A DNA stretch of 64,000 bases from Blumeriella jaapii (Eukaryota > Ascomycota > Leotiomycetes > Helotiales > Drepanopezizaceae): NCBI GenBank assembly GCA_009599575.1, contig VWND01000067.1, positions 682,001 through 746,000 of the forward strand, in the 5' to 3' direction. The position numbers and the translations under genes are program-made. The notes under the pieces were generated by a model. The model was not told where the DNA came from and ran no database searches. It worked only from the letters and a program-made list of their open reading frames with translations. How positions within the stretch are numbered: position 1 is the stretch's first letter; the number at the start of each line of letters is the position of its first letter. This document shows positions 56,291 to 64,000 of this stretch, piece after piece.

Positions 56291-57051
56291 AAAAGCGTCG
56301 TTATTTATAATATTAGCGAAAGTATTGGTGGGATTTAAATTAAATAAATAAATGTTTTTTAAAATTGCAGATTAAAGGTTTTTAATATAAAAAAAATCGT
56401 TTTTAATAAGAAAGCTATTAAAAAGATTTTTGTGTTTTCTGAAAAAATTAAATAAAATAAAATTGCGTTTAAATATTTAAGTAATATCTTGAAAAACTTG
56501 TTTTTTAATAAGTTAATTAAATTAATATAATATTGCTATATAATCCACGGTTTCGATATTCCGTGGCTTAGACTAATATACGTATAGCCATTTTTTCATT
56601 ATTTTTAATAAAAAGCCGCAAATTGTAATTCTTATAATTATAAAGCGTAAGATCAAAAGGTTAAGTTTTCGCCAGGCGTTTGATTAAAAGAAATCTGATT
56701 TAGAAGGGTCGAGCGCGGCGGTCGAAGCGTACGAATTAATATTCGATTTGTTGTTTTTAAATAAAAAAGCGATTTTCGAGTTTTGAATTTCGCACGGTTC
56801 AGGATTGCCTGACCGTAATTTCAGACGTTTTAAAATATATTGAATTTTTGTAATTTAATAACTGTGCGCAAAATAAAAAAAATTATTAAAAATCTTTTAT
56901 ATAATGCAGCTGCGAATAATACCATATGAAAAGTTTTTTAAGCCGTAATAGCGAAATAACGAAATCGATTTTGACTGCGAATTTAAAAAATACATCGGCG
57001 AATATATAAAAACGAAACACCGAAATTTAAATTTCTGCGTAAATTATCAAA
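56291..57051 (-). other. 5' leader of A2
   Basis: It is the equivalent of 8575-9345, including the hairpin at 56545-56566. The bases next to the LTR read TGTAAAAATA on the plus strand, giving the unmutated LTR end for this family. Confidence 0.6.
56545..56566. repeat. Inverted repeat CCACGG-N10-CCGTGG in family A leader (A2)
   Basis: The arms match those of A1; the loop is TTTCGATATT. Confidence 0.6.
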
Positions 57052-57318
57052 TGTAAAAATAAATAAAAAAACCAAACTGATACGGCCATATATCGGTAGG
57101 TAAAATAATTTAGGGAATCTCTAGAAAAGACTGAAAAAAGGAAAAGAAAAATAAGTAAAAGTATAAATTAAATTGCGTGCCTATAGTATTATTTAAGGGA
57201 GTGTTTTGCTCTTATACCTGTTAAAGGTAGTCAATGGCAGAGGGTCTCGGAGGGGTCCATGCCTCGACCATAGCTAAAACTACCAACTCCTATTAATACA
57301 AGGTATCACCGTTTTACA
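57052..57318 (-). repeat. 5' LTR of A2
   Basis: On the plus strand it runs from TGTAAAAATAAATAAAA to CCGTTTTACA. It touches the LTR of A3 with no bases between them. Confidence 0.9.
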
Positions 57319-57577
57319 ATAGATAGGAAAACCAGACTGATACGGCCACATATCGGTGGGTAAAATAGTCTAGGAAATCCCTAGAAAAAACTGAAAAAAA
57401 AAAAAAAAAAAAAATGAAAATATAAATTAAACTACGTGCCTGTGGTATTATTTAAAAAGATGCTTTGCTTTTATATTTGTTGAAAGTAGTTAATAGCAAG
57501 AAGTTTCGAAAAAGTCCATGCCTCGATCATAGCTAAAACTACCAGCTTTTATTAATACAAAGTATTACCGTTTTATA
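57319..57577 (-). repeat. 3' LTR of A3
   Basis: It starts ATAGATAGGAAAACC, without the TGTAAAA seen at the A2 LTR start, and ends CCGTTTTATA. A long A run (about 57397-57413) has expanded inside it. Confidence 0.87.
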
Positions 57578-60500
57578 TTTTATTTTAAATAATATACGTA
57601 ATCGTTTTTAATTACGACCAAAAAAAAATATAATTTTAATAAATATAATTTAATTTATTTTATATAATTTAAAAACCAATTAATTAAAAACCGAATTTTT
57701 TAGTTTTATATTCCTTCGGTTTTTTAACCCGTTTTTGGCCTTTTTGCTATTGGCTTTTGCGAAAGGATAACGTTTCGCTTATCGTTTAAATTATTTTATT
57801 TATTCTGCTTTTTTAAAAAGTGGCTCGATAAAATATTAATCGAAATATCGTTTAGATTTACGAACGTTTTAATAGCTTTTTCGTTGATAATATTATTAAA
57901 TATCGCCGCGACGAAAGCTTTCCACGATTTTTTTTCGTAAATAATAGATTTTAGTTTTTAAACGTAGTTCTACGTTTTGCAAAAAGCGCTGAAAAGTCTT
58001 ATATTAAAATCGTAAAAATAATTAATTAATTCGTCGTAATTAAAACCGATTAATGCTTTTGCTTCGCGTAAGATTAATAGGTCGGATTACGATTGTTTAC
58101 CGACGAATATTTCTGAAAAGGCTCCGAAGCTTGTAAAAAAAATTATTTTACGAAATAATTCGAAAATAATCGTTTGCAATCGAAACCATCGAAAATATTA
58201 TAATTGCTTTCGTCGCAAAACAAATAATATTAAATTGTTTATCGAAGCGTCGTTTTCGAAATAATTTTTATACTTACGCCGTATAATTATTCGAATAAAT
58301 TAGCATCGCGCCGTCGGTTTTTTGGATTCTGAATTTAACGAAAACCTTTTGTTTAATCGAAAAGCTAATAAAAATTATTTTATTTTTTATTTCGTAGCTT
58401 TCGATTTCGTAATCCGATAAAATAACTAAGGCTATTGTTTTAAACGCGCTGACATACGAAAAAGCTGGGCTTTTTTAAATAGTTTTAATTAATTTGGCGT
58501 CGTAATATAATTATAAAAAAGCTTCGATTATTTCCGAATTATATGCGAATGCAGGCAGAACGTAGTAATCGAAGGTAGCGTCGGTAAGATTTTCGATTTT
58601 TTTTTTTTTTAAAAATCGGCGATATCGAATTTTATAATTATAATACGGTCGGAACCAGCGAAATTTAAAGCGATCGAAACGTTAAAATATATTACGAAGC
58701 AGCAGTTTCCAAAATTCCGAATAATTAAAATAGCGAAATAAAAGCCGGAATATATTTTAAAAGCTTGCTAAATAAAACTGTATAATATATTAGCGAAAAA
58801 AGCTGTAAGCGTTTTTTGGATTTTAATTAGTCGGAAATAATATTTATATATAACTATTTTTTTTTTATAAAATACAATAATAAATTGTTTTCTCCGTTAT
58901 ACGACCTTACGTAATTAACGAATTCGCGGCTTAATTCGAATAAATTTTAAAATATACTTTCGATCGAAAAGCTAAAAAAATCGGCTTTTGGAAATATTCG
59001 TTGCTTTTATTTTTTTTTATTTTAATCGAATTTTATAATCGCGTTAAAAGCTTTGGAATTTGTTTTGAAATTTGCGTAGCTTAAATAAGTTTTAGCATGC
59101 GTTTTAATAATTTTCGTAATATTTCGTCGGAATATAAATTAATTATTAAAATTAATTTCGAACACGTCGTAATCCGAATTTTTAATAACAGCGAATCGAT
59201 TAGCGAAGCCGATAACGTTAACTTTTTTTATGATTAAATCGCAATACGCCGCGTAACAGCGTATATAAAAATAGCAAAATTGCCGTTTTTTTAACGTTAA
59301 CGTTATTCGTAAAAACGAAATTAAAAATCGAAGTTTTTTAACGAAAAAAAACTCGAATAAAAACGGGTTATTATTTTCAAAAGTTTTTTTTATTTACTTT
59401 AGCGTATTATATTTGCAATTTTTCGAAAAAAGCTTGGTTTAATTTTCGTTCGAAGCAAAAAAAAAAAAGCTAACGGATTTATTTAATTTTTATATAAAAA
59501 TATCGAAATAAAACTTTTGAATCGTAACGTCGTCGAAAGCGAAAGTTTTAAATAAAATAATCTGATTTTATATTTTTTATATAATTTTTTCCGCGATAAT
59601 TTCGATATTTTTTTTTAAGCTTTTTCGGTCGAGTCGTATAATAATCGAGATTTTAAATGCTTTTATTAAAATTTAAAATATTAGCGATAATAATGCGACG
59701 TTTTTAAACGCAGCAAACGTTTTTAATATTTGTATATTTAATTTCGAAAAATCAAATTTAAAATCGTTTAAATTTTTTTTTTTCGGAATGCCGAAATTTT
59801 TTAAATTTAATTTTATAAAATCGTTGCGTTTTTTATTAATTAGCTTAAAAATTATAATTCGGCGTCGATTTCCGGCTGTTTTTATTCGCGATGCTTTTTT
59901 TGCTAACGACGCGAATGGTTTTTTTTTTCGAATAAAAAAAATTTCGGAAATATCGGCGCGCTTTTTGCGTTTTTTATTTTTATTTTTTTCGGAATCGTTT
60001 TTACCGGTATAATAAATTTTTTATATTCGAATAATCGGTTGTTTGCTATCACGCTTTTAATTTCGTTTTCGAATTCGTTTTCGATAATTAAAAATAAAAA
60101 TCGTTGAATTATTTTAGCTGTTTTAAAAATATTAATTGCTACCGCGTATATTTTTTCGAACTAAACGAAAATAATATTAGCTTTTTCGCTTTTTTCGTCG
60201 TCGTAAATTTAAAATATCGAAATAGCGTTATTTTTTTTTTTCGATATAAAAATGCCGTATTTAACGACGCTTAATCTTTTGTTTTAAAAAAAAGTCAGAT
60301 TTAAAGTTTCGCAGCCGATTAAAACTTTTTTTGGTAATTGTATAGCGTCGTCGACCAGTTTGCAAACAATAATAAAAAAACTTGTAAATCTGCGGGCTTT
60401 TAAATTATTGGCTTTCAAAGCTTGCGCTTTAAAAATATAAGCGTTTAGTATTTAAATTTCTTTTTTAATAAAAATAATAGTTTCGAAAAAGCAAGCGAAA

Positions 60501-60985
60501 TGCCGAAATAAAATAACACCGGTGATTTTATTAAAAACGTATTTTTAAATATTTTTTTTTCGTTGATATAGCAAAAAGCGTAATATTCGGTTTGTTATTT
60601 TTTTTTTATTATTTCGAGCTTTTTTTGCTTCGGCGAAAGCTTTTAAAACGTTGTTATAATTTAGCAAAAACTTATCGTAATCAAAGCTTTTGCGAACAAA
60701 TTTAATTTCAATAAAACTTTCGTAATCGAATAAAAATTCGTTAACGTTTTTAATTATTATATCGAATTGTTTTATAAATATTTTTACGAAAGCTGTTTAT
60801 TAATTTAGGATAACGGCATTATATATTTGCTTAAATTCGGAAAAATTGCGTATAATAATTTCGTTCCAAAATAAATTAAAAATAAATTTACTAAGTTTAG
60901 CAACGCCTTATTTAAAAAACGATATAATATCGATAAGTTTATTAATTAAAAAATATATTATATTTATTAAAAAATAATTAAAAAA
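57578..60985 (-). pseudogene. Unidentified coding remnant downstream of integrase, A3 (most complete copy)
   Basis: About 3.4 kb lie between the 3' LTR and the AT spacer. Minus-strand open text includes DLLILREAKALIGFNYDELI, NYFYDFNIRLFSAFCKT near 57960-58070, KTFVNLNDISINILSSHF near 57800-57880, and FDYYVLPAFAYNSEIIEAFL near 58510-58570, VILSDYEIESYEIKNKIIF near 58370-58430. The right part matches A1 1-1985. It reads as one or two large proteins of unknown family. I see no zinc finger, helicase or DDE motif. It is on the gag-pol strand, which favours an accessory ORF of the retrotransposon over a foreign insert. Confidence 0.5.
59884..59916. repeat. 33-nt hairpin element, site h1 in A3
   Basis: It begins ATTCGCGATGCTT and ends TAACGACGCGAAT; the outer seven bases are perfectly inverted here. 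Confidence 0.6.
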
Positions 60986-61440
60986 AAGTACGGAAATTAT
61001 AAAATATTTGTATTTAAAAGTTACGGAAATCCGTATATTATTTTTTTAATAAATTATAATTGTTTAAGCAAGTATTCGTTTAAAACAACGAAAAAAGTAA
61101 ATAATGCAAAAAGCAGCAAATAATAAAATGCATAAAAAATAGTTTTCGTAAAATATACGAATAATATAAATGTATTAAATATGCGGCTCAAATATATACA
61201 AAACTTTTGTTTTGGTAAACAAAAATATAATCAAATAAAAAAAAATATAATAAATATCTTAAATAATATAAAAAAAAGTTTTAAAAATAAATAATATATA
61301 TAAAATAAAATAATTAAATTGTATACAAATAAAACAAAACAAAAATAATAAAACAGTATATAATAAAAGAAAAACAATTAATAACAAAAACAATAAAACA
61401 ATTAATAAACAATTTTATATGCATTTTTTTTTTTCGGTTA
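60986..61440. other. AT-rich spacer of family A, copy A3
   Basis: It is the equivalent of 1986-2450. Nothing else was seen. Confidence 0.55.
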
Positions 61441-62830
61441 TAAATAAAATTACGATTTAAATTATACTTTTAGCAGCGAAATTATCGTTCGGTTGTTTTC
61501 AGATTTTTCCAAAGAATTTTTTTTTTTTAGAAATATAATCGTTCTGGTCGGAATCGTCGTCGGATTCGCTGGAATCGGAATCGCTGTTTAAATCAGAATC
61601 CAGAAAATAAATTTGCTGATTTCTTTTGTAAAATCGTTTTAACCGGTTAGCGGCGAACGTTTTTTTCAGTTTTGTTTTATCGAATTTCGTAAGCTTATAA
61701 TAGCTTTTATTTAATTCGGCTTCGCATACTTCGTAAAATCCGAGCTATTTATAATTAAATTTAATATCGGCCGATTTATTAATAGCGCGCTAAACGTCGT
61801 AAATTAAAATTAGATTTTTTTTTTTAATTAGCGTTTTTTTTAAAATTTTAGTTTTATTTCAAACTTTTTTAGCCGCCTTTTTATAATTTTTTTTTTAAAA
61901 TTATTTTTTTTATATTTATATCGCGGTAATTTAATTATTTAAATTTTATCGCTAATAAGTTTGCTTTCGTTTTTATTTTAATTACGTTATAAAGTTTTTA
62001 CACAAGCCATTTTGTTTTTCAAAGCAGTCGAGCGTTTTTGCCGTATTAAATAAAAAATAAAATTATTTTAATAAAAGCGTATATGCATATGCGTATAATA
62101 AAAAGCATTTCCGAGAATTTCCGCGATTAACGTTTATAATTTTTTCGAATAACTTTTAAAAAGCCGTCGAAAATATTTTTATAATTTCGTTTAACGGATC
62201 CGTTACTTTTTAAAATGTAAGCTAAGATTTAAATACGCTAAATCCCGTATTCTTTTATAAAGGTTTCGATAACACTTTTATTTTCGGATTTATTATCGAC
62301 GTTTAATTTGCTAAACAAATCGTATCGATATATAACGTTTTTTCAAAAAAAAATCGTTATAGCTTCGGAAATAGCGTTTCGAAAAAATCGCTTTTTAAAT
62401 TATTTAAATAAATCGTTAATAGCGAATACGAAGTATATATAACCGCGATCGGTAGTTAATACGCGTATAACGTCGAAATTGATTTTTTTTTAAACTTCAG
62501 AAAACTACGTCGGATATAATAGGTTTTTTTTCGGCCAGGCTTTCGTTTTTAATAAAAAATACAATTTTTAACGAAAGCTTTGCAATTTTCGAAATTTTTT
62601 TTCTATTAAAAATCCTTTTTGGTTCGGTAATAAATAGCTTTAGCTTTTTTATAAAACACTTTTTCGTAAGCTTTTTTTATAATTTAAAACTTATCGGCTT
62701 TATTATTTATTATTAAGCGTTTTTAATATATATTATTTTTTATTTTATACAACTTTTTGTCGGCTAAAATATAATCGAAAATTTAGTTTTTAAATAATTT
62801 AAATTAATAATTTAATACGTTAAATAGTTT
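61441..62830 (-). pseudogene. Integrase and GPY/F-like C-terminus, A3
   Basis: It aligns with A1 2451-3840. The C-terminal tail near 61550-61600 shows repeated Asp-Ser codons in a better state than in A1, confirming an acidic tail after the RLKRFYKR block. The integrase core is as broken as in A1. Confidence 0.83.
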
Positions 62831-62945
62831 AAAAAAAATAATTAAATAATATACGATTAAATAAAAGTTTTCGGTTTTGTAATTATCGATCAAAAGTTTA
62901 TTTTCGTCGTTAATCGGCTTATTCCGATCGTTTTCGATTAAATTT

Positions 62946-62978
62946 ATTCGCGGTGCCAGCCGAAATAATAACGCGAAT
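62946..62978. repeat. 33-nt hairpin element, site h2 in A3
   Basis: It begins ATTCGCGGTGCCA and ends TAATAACGCGAAT with loop GCCGAAA. Confidence 0.72.
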
Positions 62979-63008
62979 ACTTTTTCGGCCCGAAAATTAA
63001 TGTTTTTT

Positions 63009-63041
63009 ATTCGCGATGCCAGCCGAAATAGTAACGCGAAT
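63009..63041. repeat. 33-nt hairpin element, site h3 in A3
   Basis: It begins ATTCGCGATGCCA and ends TAGTAACGCGAAT with loop GCCGAAA, 63 nt from h2. Confidence 0.72.
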
Positions 63042-64000
63042 AGTTTTAGCTTTATAAAACCCAAAGCGTAAATAACGAAACAGCCGATTTCGTTAGCAAT
63101 TTATTCGTTAATATTTTATTCGTTTTATTTAACAAAATCAAACAAATAAAAGCGTTTTCGTTTGGAAAGGCCGTTTGCCGCTATATTAATTGTTTTTTTA
63201 ATATGTCTGATTTCGAAATTCATAAATCGCATTTAAATTATTTAATTAATAATAAGCGCTTTTAATAAATTATTAGCTTTTTTATTTAATTAATCGACAA
63301 AAACTTTTGCGTTTGTTTTTAAAATAAAATACACGCCGTATAATTCGCTTTTAATTTTTTTATTGTTTTAAAAACGCTTCGATATTTTCGTTTAATAGCA
63401 TCGTAGCGTGCTTCCGCGAAAAACTATAAGCCGCTTTCGAATCGTAAACAATACCGTTTTTTATTTTTATCGACTTATTATAATACAGCTTCCCAACCGA
63501 AAATATTAGCGTCGATAATTAAAATGATTTTTTTTGCGTCTGAATTATAATCGATCCGTATAAATAATAAGGCCGATAAAAAATCGTTTTTAAAAACTTT
63601 TATAACTTTGCTCTGCTTTTTTTCTTAAACGAAATCGATTTTTTTTTTATTATAGCGTAAATAAATACAGCTTTTTAAAAAAAAATTTTAATTTAATTGC
63701 GATAATAAATCACAACGCCAATAAAAGCTCTAGCTTCGATAATATTCTTATATTTTTCTTATTCGCAAATCTTTTTAATTTTCTTTCGTTAAAAATAGCG
63801 GCCAGCGCTATTAATTATATAACCAACGATATTTATTTCGGATATGCAAAATTTTAATCGAGGGCTAATAATAGTTTTGGCTTTTTCGAAGCAAATTATA
63901 ATTTTGTCGATATTTTAAATATATTTTATTATATAACGTCGAATTTTAAAAGAAATCTTTTTATTATTATAATATAATTTAAAGCTTTTTACTCCGACGT

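Larger units (their letters stand above)
53503..57318 (-). mobile_element. Family A copy A2, right segment
   Basis: It aligns with A1 from about 5795 to 9612 and carries the RT N-terminus, protease, gag, leader and 5' LTR. With the left segment the visible A2 sequence (7.87 kb) has nearly the same length as the matching part of A1. Confidence 0.92.
57319..64000 (-). mobile_element. Family A copy A3 (right end outside window)
   Basis: It starts with its 3' LTR (57319-57577) and holds, going right, the unidentified downstream remnant, the AT spacer, integrase, RNase H and the C-terminal part of RT. It aligns with A1 from base 1 at about 58999. It supplies the 1.4 kb of family A that A1 lacks. 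Confidence 0.92.
62831..64000 (-). pseudogene. RNase H and C-terminal RT, A3 (partial)
   Basis: It aligns with A1 3841 to about 5010. The open stretch 63064-62804 covers the RNase H-integrase linker with the duplicated ALLFRLAxR peptide. The window ends within the RT YVDD region. Confidence 0.83.

Noticed and set aside
57578..60985. Possible Helitron, Crypton or Starship-like gene in the family A downstream region
   Set aside because: No Rep, helicase or tyrosine recombinase motif could be read, and the region is shared inside LTR element copies. Left as unidentified.

Overview
The window looks like part of an AT-rich isochore of a filamentous ascomycete (Pezizomycotina). I find no host gene, tRNA, rRNA or CRISPR array. 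Almost every base can be assigned to dead retrotransposons. Coding frames are broken by stops of the kind left by C-to-T change on either strand; CpA and TpG look depleted while CpG remains common. That is the signature of repeat-induced point mutation (RIP), a premeiotic process of ascomycetes. The long-terminal-repeat (LTR) elements assigned here close on LTR pairs or matching copies, and four complete insertions are bounded by perfect 5-bp target-site duplications (TSDs).

Layout, with family names used only here. Family A is a large Ty3/gypsy-type element of about 11 kb read on the minus strand. It has three copies: A1 (1-9612, left end cut), A2 (43448-47497 plus 53503-57318) and A3 (57319-64000, right end cut). 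A2 and A3 lie head-to-tail with their LTRs touching. A LINE of Tad-like type (9613-12449 plus 24851-27321, plus strand) ends in a (TAC)7 tail. It is split by element E, a chromodomain gypsy element (12450-24850, minus, TSD AATAC). E is split by G1 (14673-20652, plus, TSD CTAAT). The LINE tail abuts Co, a Ty1/copia element (27322-30384 plus 42766-43447, plus). Co is split inside RNase H by F, another chromodomain gypsy element (30385-42765, plus, TSD TAAAT). F is split by G2 (35815-41796, minus, TSD CTTTC). Co's 3' LTR then abuts A2, and A2 is split by G3 (47498-53502, plus, TSD ATTTA). G1, G2 and G3 are three copies of one 6-kb chromovirus-like element.

The order of insertion reads directly from the nesting: A2/A3 first, then Co, then the LINE and F in Co, then E and A1 in the LINE and G2 in F, then G1 in E. 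G3 entered A2 at an undetermined time. Nothing here appears able to make a working protein. Gag, protease, reverse transcriptase (RT), RNase H and integrase (IN) remain recognisable by motif order, and many reading frames stay aligned across insertions.

The observation I consider most worth following is a 33-nt imperfect hairpin with 13-nt arms and a 7-nt loop. It sits at four places in family A, always in the same coding phase, and once in the unrelated element E. It behaves like a very small palindromic insertion element or a shared peptide-coding module. Other points of interest are a long unidentified coding remnant downstream of integrase in family A, RIP strand polarity visible between the two LTRs of F, conserved hairpins in two leader regions, and a CACGTG motif shared by three different LTR families.
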